Counted from the stretch's first letter, positions 8,026-15,661 are shown. The stretch: DNA of 35,268 bases from Acidobacteriota bacterium (GCA_012719355.1 JAAYAM010000130.1:1-35268), one strand, 5' to 3'. The notes: generated from the letters alone by a model not told the origin. Program-made: numbers and translations.

Positions 8026-8363
8026 CGCATAGCGCATCAATGTTCGTATTGAGGCCCGTGATCGTTGTTCCTACATGCCGGAAATATTCGGTGCAACAAT
8101 CCCCACCCTGAAAAACGTTCCGTATTGGTGTCACGCCCATCTGATTACGGACACGGTGTATCGGAAATGTTCCGATGCATCAATCCACCGTCCGATAGGG
8201 TTTTTGTTACCGCACCGTGAATAATGTTCCGTATTGATGTTACGAAACATTTGTATCATGCATCCGTCCCGATAGGGACGGGTTGAGAATAGCCCGGCAC
8301 GGAAGTGCCGGGAATCAACAGGAACAAAGAAGAAAATCAAGTCCCGGAGGGACGACCGACCAT
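8026..8363. other. Convergent gap filled with repeats
   Basis: This 338-base stretch lies between the 3' ends of RACo and URO-D paralogue D. It has no credible gene. It holds two copies of an A(C/T)GTTCCGTATT(G/A)(G/A)TGT(T/C)ACG motif (from about 8115 and 8224), GTCCGATAGG/GTCCCGATAGGGAC segments and repeat copy 2. A short minus-strand frame at 8131-8340 consists of repeat sequence. Confidence 0.7.
8224..8362 (+). repeat. Dispersed palindromic repeat, copy 2 (extended)
   Basis: This copy begins with an ATGTTCCG...TTACG...AACATTTGT segment, continues with GTCCC-GATA-GGGAC (8265-8279) and GGTTGAGAATA, and ends with the core CCCGGCAC/GTGCCGGG stem-loop, A-rich spacer and GTCCC-GGA-GGGAC. The same order of parts recurs at 26593-26805. 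It sits between two convergent genes. Confidence 0.8.
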
Positions 8364-9434
8364 TTACGAATTCACCAAATCGGAAATCTGTTTCAGCCGG
8401 CTGAATTCCGCATCGACCGGGACGTGATCCGCAACCCCTATGATCGTCCGGCCGTCAATCTCCGCGAACGCTTTCGCTTCCTCGACCGACTTGATCAGAA
8501 CCGACAGGTCGTGCATCGGCATGACATAGTCCTGCGGAATCCCTCCCCATAACGTAATATCCGGCCCCGTCGCTTCTCGTGCCGCGGAAAGCTCCGCATC
8601 ACTTTGTGGCGGTCCCGATATTCCACTCAGGATATCAATCCCGCAGCCGGCCAGAAGCGGCAGCAGATGCCTGGAAATCCCCCCGATGTGCACCATCAGA
8701 TACCTGCCGCGCTGATGCAGCTGTTGGCAGACACTTCTGTAGCTTGCTTCCAGGTGGTTCTCAAACACAGCCGGCGAGATGAATTGTCCGTCCAGGTTAT
8801 CGGGCGCGACAAAGATGGAGTGAGGTAAATCCCCGGCGAGTTTCTGAATCAGCTCATTCCTTTTCTCTTCCATCACAGCCAGCATTTCCGTCAACCGCTC
8901 TTCCTCCGGACCCATCATAAGCATCAGCCCTTCGGTCCACCCGAGCAGCGAATGAAGCATGTTCGAGTACGGTGTCCTGGGAATCTGAACAGCATCCACG
9001 ATGCCGGAATCCGCATCGGCCTCAGCCGGCAAGGAAGCCTTCAGCCGGTACCGCATGGCTTTGACGATTTCCTCGGCCGCATCCAGATCATCCTCATCTT
9101 TGACCGGGTATTCCTTCTGCCACCAGTCCCGATCCGGCCCGAGCTCCCACAATTCCGAGAGGACTCCGCGCCTGGTGTGATACCTGATTACGCGTCTGGC
9201 TTCGCTTTCCTCGCGGGTAACTTCGATGCCGTCATATTCAAGCCGCCACGGCGTGTGAACCATCCACGCCGGACAATTCAGGGAGAAGGCGATGTCGGAC
9301 AGCGAGCTCTCGCTGTCCGGCAATGTACCCAGCCGCCTGTGCCATTCGAACCACTGACCCAGATCAGGCATGAACAGGGGCCGTCGCGAGCCACGGCCCT
9401 TGAACTGCTCCACCAGGGTTTCCTTGAAGTTCAT
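8364..9434 (-). CDS. Divergent URO-D-family protein, paralogue D
   Basis: A 356-residue member of the uroporphyrinogen decarboxylase superfamily and the most divergent of the four in this island. Where MtaA-type enzymes have H-x-C, this one has H249-I-G251, and no cysteine follows at the second ligand position (IIGVADHVP, 331-339). It also lacks the HDDWG motif of paralogues A-C, carrying APDNLDG instead. It therefore probably does not hold the standard catalytic zinc. Its ATG overlaps the acetyltransferase stop codon as ATGA, with GGAGG just upstream, so the two are translationally coupled. It could be a substrate-specific methyltransferase with another metal site, a non-catalytic partner, or an enzyme with different chemistry. 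Confidence 0.8.
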   Translation of the reverse strand: MNFKETLVEQFKGRGSRRPLFMPDLGQWFEWHRRLGTLPDSESSLSDIAFSLNCPAWMVHTPWRLEYDGIEVTREESEARRVIRYHTRRGVLSELWELGPDRDWWQKEYPVKDEDDLDAAEEIVKAMRYRLKASLPAEADADSGIVDAVQIPRTPYSNMLHSLLGWTEGLMLMMGPEEERLTEMLAVMEEKRNELIQKLAGDLPHSIFVAPDNLDGQFISPAVFENHLEASYRSVCQQLHQRGRYLMVHIGGISRHLLPLLAGCGIDILSGISGPPQSDAELSAAREATGPDITLWGGIPQDYVMPMHDLSVLIKSVEEAKAFAEIDGRTIIGVADHVPVDAEFSRLKQISDLVNS

Positions 9435-10225
9435 TTCCCGCCTCCATTCAGGATCAAATCCAGATCAAGGTTGAACTGTTCCTTCAGGATTGTAGTGAAT
9501 TGACGATCGTCTTCAATGGGGGTTTCCTGCAAACGATCCAGTTCCACCACCTTGAAGTGGCTATCCGTGAGCGTGATCCTTCCCTCTGCGGTGGGCATCG
9601 TACACATTCTCAGCTTCATGAAGAACGAATCCGGAAAAGTGGCGGTGAAGTGGTTGGACATGAGAAAGTCATCGGGGCCGCATTCAGCGAGTTCGAATCC
9701 GTACAGGGGGCTGTATTCGCCGCCCATCTTCTTTTCAAGCACATAGCCGAGTTTCGGATGCGAAACGATGCGGTAGGTATGTGCAAACTGCCGCTGCTCG
9801 GTGTTCTCCTCAAAGAGCAAAGGAGCAATGATGCCGTTGTTGCCGAACCCGACATCGGCAAGCCACCGTTTCCCACCGGTTTCCACCAGTATGACCTGAT
9901 GAGTCCTGGTCGTGTACTTCGAGCCGTCAAGCGCGACCCTTGCCAGGAGATTGGTGACTTTGAATCCCATCTCCTGCAGGACGAAGGAAAAGATGCCGTT
10001 CATTTCAAAACAGTATCCTCCTCGCCTGTCCCTGACGATCTTGCGGTAGAGCGATTCGTGATCCAGCAGAATCGGCCTCCGGTAAAACACGTCGAGATTT
10101 TCGAAGGGGATGTTGAGGGTGTGAGCGATGTGGATACTCCTCAGAGTATCTTCATTGGGGGTTGTCCCGTCTTTATAGTTGATCCTCTCAAAATAGGACT
10201 CCAGGCTGAAACTGTCATTCTTCAC
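9431..10225 (-). CDS. Arylamine N-acetyltransferase (NAT) family protein
   Basis: A 264-residue cytoplasmic enzyme with the full NAT catalytic triad: Cys72 in RRGGYCFE, His109 in TRTHQ and Asp124 in ADVGFG. The family moves an acetyl or other acyl group from CoA to aromatic amines, hydroxylamines or hydrazines through an acyl-cysteine intermediate. I chose the GTG at 10225 because AGGAG lies 6-7 bases upstream; a longer reading from GTG 10264 lacks this. It is placed inside the minus-strand methyltransferase operon between paralogues B and D and overlaps D by four bases. That position is unusual and suggests that it acts on the substrate or product of the methyl-transfer pathway, for instance an aromatic amine. 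This link is inference from context only. Confidence 0.92.
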   Translation of the reverse strand: MKNDSFSLESYFERINYKDGTTPNEDTLRSIHIAHTLNIPFENLDVFYRRPILLDHESLYRKIVRDRRGGYCFEMNGIFSFVLQEMGFKVTNLLARVALDGSKYTTRTHQVILVETGGKRWLADVGFGNNGIIAPLLFEENTEQRQFAHTYRIVSHPKLGYVLEKKMGGEYSPLYGFELAECGPDDFLMSNHFTATFPDSFFMKLRMCTMPTAEGRITLTDSHFKVVELDRLQETPIEDDRQFTTILKEQFNLDLDLILNGGGK

Positions 10226-10349
10226 TGAAAGCTCCTTTATGCTTTTTCCCGGGGCTTCCGACACCGGTCGTCGTGCGGGCGTGAGACCTTCGATATATCA
10301 GCATTTTCCGGACATGCGGAAGGACAGATGGATGGACGGATGGAATGGA

Positions 10350-10375
10350 GAGGAGGGCCGGCACGGCCCTTCCTC
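10350..10375. other. Intra-operon hairpin between paralogue B and NAT
   Basis: GAGGAGGGCCG (10350-10360) pairs with CGGCCCTTCCTC (10364-10375) around a GCA loop, with a single-base bulge. It lies in the 174-base gap between the stop codon of paralogue B and the NAT start. No T-run follows on the minus strand, so an mRNA-stability or processing element fits better than a terminator. Confidence 0.5.
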
Positions 10376-10399
10376 CCAGTGTTGCCGGTGAATTCGGTT

Positions 10400-11413
10400 T
10401 CAGGCCCTGATTCCGTGAACATCCTCATTGTAACGGGCGATCTCGTCGGTGATCAGCGGATCGACGTCTGGATGGATGCTCCCCGGAAGGCCGTAGGTCA
10501 AGCTGGGGATGAAGCCTCCGCCCGGCCCGTACTCCTGGCAGGCGCGGCGAACCTCGGCCCGGATAGTCTCTTCAGACGCTCCCGGCCAGTCGACGATGGC
10601 GGCGTCGATGCCGCCCATGAGTACCATGCGGCCGCCGAGCTGCTTCTGAATTCTAGGAATGTCGTTCTGGGGCACCACCCCCTGCCAGATGTCTATACCA
10701 AGCTCCACCATGTCTTCGGCTAATGGTTCGAGATAGCAGTCCGCGTGGTGCATGATCAGGACACCGTTGTCCCGGGCGTAGTTGTACATCTTGAAGTAGT
10801 AAGGTTTTATCAGCTCCCGCCATGTGTCGGGCTTCATGAACAGCGAGCGTTTGCTTCCCCAGTCATCGTGGGACAGGATGACGTCGGGTTTCAGATTATC
10901 TACGAGCAGCTTGAGGTAGTTGAAGCGGAATTCGCTGATGGCGGCAATGAGCTCCTTCATTGATTCCGGCTCGAGGAGAAGATTCGACAGCGTGTCTTCA
11001 AAACCCATCAGGTAGTGGCATTGTTCAAAAATGCCGGTCCCCATAAAGGCCATGACCATCTTCTCGTCCCGATTCACTTTGCCCGCCTCCTCAAGCGCGG
11101 GTTTCCAGAGCTCAGGATCTGAGCACGCTCCGACGATGTCGGGAACCTTCACGTACTTCTGCCACATGGTGACGTCGGGGACTACCTTGTTTTCAGGCGT
11201 TACATGAGGCATGGCGGCGAACTGCTCTTCCGGCCAGGCAATTTCGGTTCCCCAACGGTCTTTTGTAGTCTTTCCTTTTTCGCGGTTGCCGCGTGTGAAA
11301 TTGAGGCAGGGATCGGTGAGTACTGGAACGAAGGGCTGGTATTGATTGACGAGTCTGTCGGGCCTGCCGCCGGGTTTCAACAACTCCAGCAGATTCTGTT
11401 TCGGTGTAAGCAT
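10400..11413 (-). CDS. URO-D-family corrinoid methyltransferase, paralogue B
   Basis: A 337-residue protein, similar in layout to paralogues A and C, beginning MLTPKQNLLELL. It keeps HDDWGS (182-187) and HHADC (222-226), so the first candidate zinc-ligand cysteine (C226) is present. At the second position, where A has FLPC and C has FIPC, it has FIPS, with Ser304 in place of cysteine. It could use another ligand or act with a partner. It lies 98 bases after paralogue C in the same minus-strand series that starts with the methyl-H4folate enzyme. The function is inferred as methyl transfer to or from the corrinoid protein. Decarboxylation of uroporphyrinogen is not supported by context. Confidence 0.86.
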   Translation of the reverse strand: MLTPKQNLLELLKPGGRPDRLVNQYQPFVPVLTDPCLNFTRGNREKGKTTKDRWGTEIAWPEEQFAAMPHVTPENKVVPDVTMWQKYVKVPDIVGACSDPELWKPALEEAGKVNRDEKMVMAFMGTGIFEQCHYLMGFEDTLSNLLLEPESMKELIAAISEFRFNYLKLLVDNLKPDVILSHDDWGSKRSLFMKPDTWRELIKPYYFKMYNYARDNGVLIMHHADCYLEPLAEDMVELGIDIWQGVVPQNDIPRIQKQLGGRMVLMGGIDAAIVDWPGASEETIRAEVRRACQEYGPGGGFIPSLTYGLPGSIHPDVDPLITDEIARYNEDVHGIRA

Positions 11414-11434
11414 TCAGACTTTCCTTATCAATCC

Positions 11435-11467
11435 GCGCCTGCCGGCCTTTGGGCGACCGGCAGGCGC
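11435..11467. other. Intra-operon hairpin between paralogues C and B
   Basis: A perfect 11-bp inverted repeat, GCGCCTGCCGG (11435-11445) with CCGGCAGGCGC (11457-11467), around an 11-base loop. On the minus strand it is followed by GGATTGATAAGG and the start of paralogue B, with no T-run. It may tune the relative mRNA level or translation of B versus C. Confidence 0.6.
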
Positions 11468-11511
11468 AGACCGATACCGCTCAGCGCCGATTGACGACGT
11501 TCATTTCGGTT

Positions 11512-12531
11512 CTACTTGAACATTTCCTTGCTCATCTTATCGATTTCCACGGAAATGGCGTCATAGACACCGTCGTATACGGCACCCTTTCCTCCCTGGG
11601 TGATGCAGGGGATAAAGTAAAGCTTGCCGTTTTCCTCACAGGCCCTGCGCACGTGCTTGGCGACCAGTTCCTGGGTCCAGTCTTCACGGTCGACAAGACC
11701 GTTATCGATATCGCCCATGAAGGAGATCTTGCCGCCGTACTTTTTAATCAATTCGGAAACGTTATTCGTTGAGACGCATCCCTGCCAGATGTCGATTCCC
11801 ATCTCGATCATGGCGGGAACGAGATTGGCGCTGTACGCGTCGTTGTGATGGGCTATGATCTGAACTCCTCTTTGCCTGTAGTAGCCGTACCATTTCTTAT
11901 ACGGCTCCAGTAGGAATTCCTCGAACATGTCCGGCGACAGGAATGACGACTTGTGGCTGCCCCAGTCGTCATGCTGGAAGATCACCTCGGGAGCAAAATT
12001 GTCGCACACGAGCTTCGCATACTTGAGCTTCCATTCCGTGATAAAGTTGATGAGCTCCTTCATCGCTTCAGGTTCTTCATAGAAAGCGATCAGGCAGTCA
12101 TCCATTCCCATCAGGTAGTGGACCTGCTCAAAGATGCCGGGGGCTCCGAAGACGGTGACGAACAATTCGTTCCGGTCGATCCCTTCCAGCTGAGCCGCCT
12201 TGCACTTGTCCCATTCCGACTGCGGGTAATCAAGGGTCGGCGCTTTGACCACTTTCTCCCATTGGGTGATGTCCTTGATTACCTTGTGCTCCTGATCATG
12301 CACGGGGAAAGCTCCCGGCACATTGGCGGGCCAGGCTTTCGTAACGCCCCATGAGTCTTTCACCGGCGGACCGCCGATGACCGGCCTTGCCGAAGCGTCC
12401 ATGACCGGGTCTGAGAAGATCATACCGAAGGGCGCACTCGGAGAGCAGTCGAACGCCTCGTACTGGTTCACAAACCTGTCCGGCTTACCACCTCGGATGG
12501 TCTCCAGCAAATTCTGTTTTTTTGTCAACAT
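11512..12531 (-). CDS. URO-D-family corrinoid methyltransferase, paralogue C
   Basis: A 339-residue protein that begins MLTKKQNLLETIRGGKPDR, very like paralogue B. HDDWGS is kept (187-192). The first candidate zinc-ligand position is lost: the motif reads HHNDA (228-232) instead of HH-x-D-C. The second is kept as FIPC (C309). This is the mirror image of the change in paralogue B. The gene starts 25 bases after the corrinoid protein stop codon, so the two are almost certainly cotranscribed, and the corrinoid protein is its likely partner. The substrate is unknown. Confidence 0.86.
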   Translation of the reverse strand: MLTKKQNLLETIRGGKPDRFVNQYEAFDCSPSAPFGMIFSDPVMDASARPVIGGPPVKDSWGVTKAWPANVPGAFPVHDQEHKVIKDITQWEKVVKAPTLDYPQSEWDKCKAAQLEGIDRNELFVTVFGAPGIFEQVHYLMGMDDCLIAFYEEPEAMKELINFITEWKLKYAKLVCDNFAPEVIFQHDDWGSHKSSFLSPDMFEEFLLEPYKKWYGYYRQRGVQIIAHHNDAYSANLVPAMIEMGIDIWQGCVSTNNVSELIKKYGGKISFMGDIDNGLVDREDWTQELVAKHVRRACEENGKLYFIPCITQGGKGAVYDGVYDAISVEIDKMSKEMFK

Positions 12532-12556
12532 GAAAGAAGTGCCTCGTCTAAGTGCG

Positions 12557-13189
12557 CTACGCTGCTACAATCGCCTTTGCCTTCTCCGCGGCAGCTCCCG
12601 CGTCAGGTGCGTACGCGTCAGCTCCGATTTCGTCCGCAAATTTCTGTGTCACAGGCGCTCCGCCGACTATGATCTTGAACCCTGACAATCCGCTTTCCCT
12701 GATCGCATCCACGGTCTTCTTCAATGCGGGCAGAGTGGTCGTCAGCAGCGCTGAACACGCGACCAGCTTGACGTTCTGATTATTCTTGATGGCTGCAATG
12801 AATTTATCGGGCGCCTGGTCGACTCCAAGATCCACCATGTCGAACCCGGCACTGCCGATCATCATGCTGACGAGATTCTTTCCGATGTCATGAAGGTCGC
12901 CTTCAACCGTGCCGATCACGCACGTACCCAGAGACGTCGAGGCATCTGCGGCGAGATGAGGCTTCAGTACTTCAACTCCCTTTGCCATTGCTTTCGCCGC
13001 AATGAGCATTTCAGGCACGAAGATCTCTCCGGCCGAGAATCTGTCGCCGACCACCTTCATACCGTCGATCATCGCCTGAAGGATATCCTTCGCAACACTT
13101 CCTTCATCCAGGGCTTCCTGAACCAGACCCGGGACTATTTTGGTTTTGCCGATAATAACCTGTTCTTTTACTTCATCGATTTTGGCCAT
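12557..13189 (-). CDS. Corrinoid (cobalamin-binding) methyl-carrier protein
   Basis: A 210-residue protein with the two-domain layout of MtaC/MtmC/MtvC-type carriers. The N-terminal helical cap domain spans about residues 1-85. The C-terminal Rossmann-like B12 domain carries D98-L-H100-D-I-G103, where His100 is the lower axial cobalt ligand, then SALLTT (147-152) and VGG (175-177). It shuttles a methyl group as methyl-Co(III) between the URO-D-type enzymes and the methyl-H4folate enzyme. It is the only corrinoid protein in the window, so all four URO-D paralogues probably share it or use others encoded elsewhere. It lies between the AcsE-like gene and paralogue C. Its Co(II) state would be the substrate of the RACo protein. 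Confidence 0.95.
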   Translation of the reverse strand: MAKIDEVKEQVIIGKTKIVPGLVQEALDEGSVAKDILQAMIDGMKVVGDRFSAGEIFVPEMLIAAKAMAKGVEVLKPHLAADASTSLGTCVIGTVEGDLHDIGKNLVSMMIGSAGFDMVDLGVDQAPDKFIAAIKNNQNVKLVACSALLTTTLPALKKTVDAIRESGLSGFKIIVGGAPVTQKFADEIGADAYAPDAGAAAEKAKAIVAA

Positions 13190-13312
13190 ATTTTTCCCAC
13201 TCGTTACCGTAGTGCCCGAACCTTTCGGCCGGGGAAATATTCTTGTTACGCACGACAGATTCTGCTCGTGCCCACCATAACACGGCCGCCAAACAGCCTT
13301 CTATAAAAGTTC

Positions 13313-14119
13313 TTATTGTTTCTGCGTACCGAACAGGCCTGCCCTGAAGGCATGAATGAATTCGATACACATCTCGTCCCTGCCGAGTAATGCCTCGGTT
13401 GCGTATATCAAGCCTCTCAAATCCCTGTTCAGAGGATCAAGGATTACGCTGTCCAGCCCCGCATTCATGGCGAGAACGACAAATGCCTGGTTTATGATCT
13501 TTCTCGCCGGCAGGTTGAACGAAACATTGCTGGCCGCACCCGTCACATGGATGTCGGGATACTGCTTCTTGATCTCCTGCATTACTTTGATGATTACATT
13601 GATGCCGTCTTCAGAAGTGGCCAGCATTTCCACAAGAGGATCTATATGCAGCCTGGAAGGAGCGATGTTGTATTCCTTGGCCTTCTTCATCAACGCTTCG
13701 AATACCTCGAGGCGTTTCTCGGCCGTTCGCGGAATTCCCGAATCGTCGCACAGAAGCGCGATGCAATCCCATTTCGTATCCGCGATCTTGGGGAAAACGA
13801 TTTCGATCTTGTTTCCTTCCATCGATACGGAATTCACGATGCCGGGTCTTTTGCAGAAATCTATGGCTTTCGCGCACACTTCGGCGCTGGGACTGTCAAC
13901 CGCCAGCGGGGTATCGGTAACTTCCTGAACAAGATCAATCAACCATTTCAGTGTCTCCAGTTCCCTGGAAACCTCGACAGAAGCGCATACGTCGATGAAA
14001 TCAGCTCCCGCTTCGCTTTGAACTTTCGCAAGATTCCTGATGTAGTCAGCGTCTTTCGCTTCAATGGCCTTGCCTGTTGACGGAATGGACCCGTTAATTT
14101 TTTCAGCGATGATAATCAT
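13313..14119 (-). CDS. Methyltetrahydrofolate:corrinoid methyltransferase (AcsE/MtvA-like)
   Basis: A 268-residue TIM-barrel protein of the pterin-binding family. Residues that match the folate site of AcsE (MeTr) are in register: D75 in LAVDSPS, N96 in IVNSVS, D160 in LHIDPLV and N198 in ASNVSFN. DVCAS (43-47) replaces the usual DxNxG-type loop. It would move the methyl group between methyl-Co(III) and tetrahydrofolate, feeding methyl-H4folate into one-carbon metabolism or the Wood-Ljungdahl pathway. It is first in the minus-strand operon, with GGAG upstream of the ATG and a good promoter at 14219-14248. No acsB, acsC or acsD is nearby, so a role as the second methyltransferase of a demethylase system is more likely than in acetyl-CoA synthase itself. 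Confidence 0.92.
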   Translation of the reverse strand: MIIIAEKINGSIPSTGKAIEAKDADYIRNLAKVQSEAGADFIDVCASVEVSRELETLKWLIDLVQEVTDTPLAVDSPSAEVCAKAIDFCKRPGIVNSVSMEGNKIEIVFPKIADTKWDCIALLCDDSGIPRTAEKRLEVFEALMKKAKEYNIAPSRLHIDPLVEMLATSEDGINVIIKVMQEIKKQYPDIHVTGAASNVSFNLPARKIINQAFVVLAMNAGLDSVILDPLNRDLRGLIYATEALLGRDEMCIEFIHAFRAGLFGTQKQ

Positions 14120-14218
14120 TGTGCCTTTACTCCATTACTGAATTGTCGTATGTCGCCGTCGAAAATCGAATGGTGTCAGATATTTATTGCCTTATCCTCC
14201 ATCAATAATTCGCGGGCG

Positions 14219-14248
14219 ATTCTATCGGGAGCACGCAGAGCAAGTCAA
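14219..14248 (-). promoter_or_regulatory. Predicted promoter of the minus-strand methyltransferase operon
   Basis: On the minus strand, TTGACT (complement of 14243-14248) and TAGAAT (complement of 14219-14224) are 18 bases apart. The start of transcription would lie near 14212, giving a leader of about 90 bases before the methyl-H4folate methyltransferase ATG. I saw no B12 riboswitch motif in the leader. Confidence 0.6.
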
Positions 14249-14266
14249 TAATTATTTGAATTTGAA

Positions 14267-14292
14267 CCGCCTGCAGGGCTTGCGGCAGGCGG
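14267..14292 (-). terminator. Hairpin after the porin gene
   Basis: CCGCCTGC (14267-14274) and GCAGGCGG (14285-14292) form an 8-bp GC-rich stem beginning 13 bases past the porin stop codon. On the minus strand an A/T-rich stretch (TTCAAATTC...) follows. It is a plausible intrinsic terminator, though the T-run is broken. Confidence 0.55.
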
Positions 14293-14304
14293 GCCGGGCT
14301 GGAA

Positions 14305-15426
14305 TCAGAACCGGCAGTTCATCCGGATGCCGAACAGCACCGAGTGCGGACCGCCGCCGCCGGGGCGCAACACCCACTGAAGGTCCGGCTGAATCGCTAT
14401 CTTCGACGCGGCCTGCCATTTGTAAAAGACTTCCACGGCGGTTTCCCGGCTTGAATCCCCGGTCGCGGCAGAGGTCACCCCGACTCCGATCACATCTTCG
14501 GGACGCTTCCGGACGGCTCCCCGGTACGAAATTCCTCCACCGACATAATCACTGATTCCGTTGGGGTCTTCCGGGGCCAGTCCCCAATGGAGGAACAGGC
14601 CCGGACCGCCGGGTTCTTCTTCCGAAGGCTTGCGAAACCAATAGTCGGCAGTGCCGTAGACACCGTAATCATTCGCCTGCCGCCAGAAGCCGAATCTGAA
14701 TATCGCCGACTGCAGGAATCTGTCGGGCACCGGTTCAATTTTCACTTCCGACAGGGTGTACGGTCCCGTCTCGCTTCCGCGGAAGACTCCCGCTCCGAAC
14801 GACATCCAGGGGAGCATGTCGACCCAGGCACTCGCGCCCAAGACCGGCCGCGGATAGGTGGGCATGGGATTATTCGGCATCAATCCATAGGACGCATTGA
14901 TGAATTCAGAACCGTTTTCAATTACGCCGAACTCCGAATCCGCGTACTGCCTTCCGAGACGCGTTCTCAGCCTCCCATGAAAATACTCATCGGAGTACCA
15001 CGCCTCCGTCACCCTGGTGAAGCCCGCATCGTCAAGACTGCTGAGACTCTGAAGCGCGCCGACCCAGGATTCGTTCACTCCGCGGCCATGCAGACTCTGC
15101 GCTCCAAGAAAGAACTGTCCCCGGCCGACGCCGGCTTTGGACAGATCGAGAGAGAGCGCGGCATCAACGCTTCCGAGGTATTCCCCGCCCCTCCGGGACC
15201 TCAGTCCGCCCCTGAGCTTTCCGAAATACTCCGCAGTATATCCGGCTTCGTATTCAACGCCGCGCTCCGCCAGTCTCCGGCGCAGACTGCGTTCCTCCAG
15301 CCTGCTCTTCAAAGGCTCAGGAGCCGGCGCTGAATAGATTTCCTCTGCCGGCAGGACTGTGCACAGCGGCAGCAAGACCCCGGCCAGGACTATCAACTGT
15401 CGCTTAAGAACATGAGCTGAGCACAT
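14305..15426 (-). CDS. OprB-family outer-membrane porin
   Basis: A 373-residue outer-membrane beta-barrel of the carbohydrate-porin OprB type. The N terminus from ATG 15426 has a signal peptide (QLIVLAGVLLPLCTVLPA, cut near AEE). Repeated aromatic and glycine-rich strands follow. The segment from FFLGAQ through TEAWY, RLRTRLGRQYADSEFG and FINASYG to a final F at the C terminus is typical of the family, and GRQ...FINASYG is its best landmark. I chose 15426 because it puts the signal peptide at the N terminus with AGGA upstream; a longer reading from 15543 runs into the preceding small gene. It starts 11 bases after the FeoB-associated peptide gene and may be cotranscribed with feoAB. The solute is unknown, and a metal or organic acid is as likely as sugar. 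Confidence 0.82.
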   Translation of the reverse strand: MCSAHVLKRQLIVLAGVLLPLCTVLPAEEIYSAPAPEPLKSRLEERSLRRRLAERGVEYEAGYTAEYFGKLRGGLRSRRGGEYLGSVDAALSLDLSKAGVGRGQFFLGAQSLHGRGVNESWVGALQSLSSLDDAGFTRVTEAWYSDEYFHGRLRTRLGRQYADSEFGVIENGSEFINASYGLMPNNPMPTYPRPVLGASAWVDMLPWMSFGAGVFRGSETGPYTLSEVKIEPVPDRFLQSAIFRFGFWRQANDYGVYGTADYWFRKPSEEEPGGPGLFLHWGLAPEDPNGISDYVGGGISYRGAVRKRPEDVIGVGVTSAATGDSSRETAVEVFYKWQAASKIAIQPDLQWVLRPGGGGPHSVLFGIRMNCRF

Positions 15427-15437
15427 TCGGCAGGATC

Positions 15438-15644
15438 CTATCGCAGGGCGGTTTCGTTTCGGGTTGTTCCCGATGGTTCTCGAGAAGCCTTTCTCCCGAT
15501 CCGGCAATGGTCGTGCACTCCGCAGGCGCTCTTGGCCGTGCATGCGCAGGCCGGCGTGTCTCCATGCATGGTGCGATAGACGGAACGGCCCGCAAGCGTC
15601 AGTACAAGACCGATGATCAGCGCGACGAAAATGTATTCAAGCAT
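15438..15644 (-). CDS. FeoB-associated Cys-rich membrane peptide
   Basis: A 68-residue peptide with one N-terminal membrane span (residues 4-18) followed by a cysteine cluster at C33, C35, C41 and C47. This matches the small FeoB-associated Cys-rich proteins often encoded just after feoB. It starts 17 bases after the FeoB stop codon, with AGGA as ribosome binding site. The C-terminal 20 residues past the cysteine cluster are not typical. It is thought to support ferrous iron uptake, perhaps as an iron-handling partner, but the family is little characterised. Confidence 0.75.
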   Translation of the reverse strand: MLEYIFVALIIGLVLTLAGRSVYRTMHGDTPACACTAKSACGVHDHCRIGRKASREPSGTTRNETALR

Positions 15645-15661
15645 TCGTTATCCTTTCTGCT

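Noticed and set aside
7030-8040. Minus-strand frame of 336 codons opposite RACo
   Set aside because: No domain or ribosome binding site, and it is fully covered by the RACo gene, whose motifs are unambiguous.
9500-10228. Plus-strand frame of 242 codons opposite the NAT gene
   Set aside because: The NAT triad is clear on the other strand; this frame has no family features.
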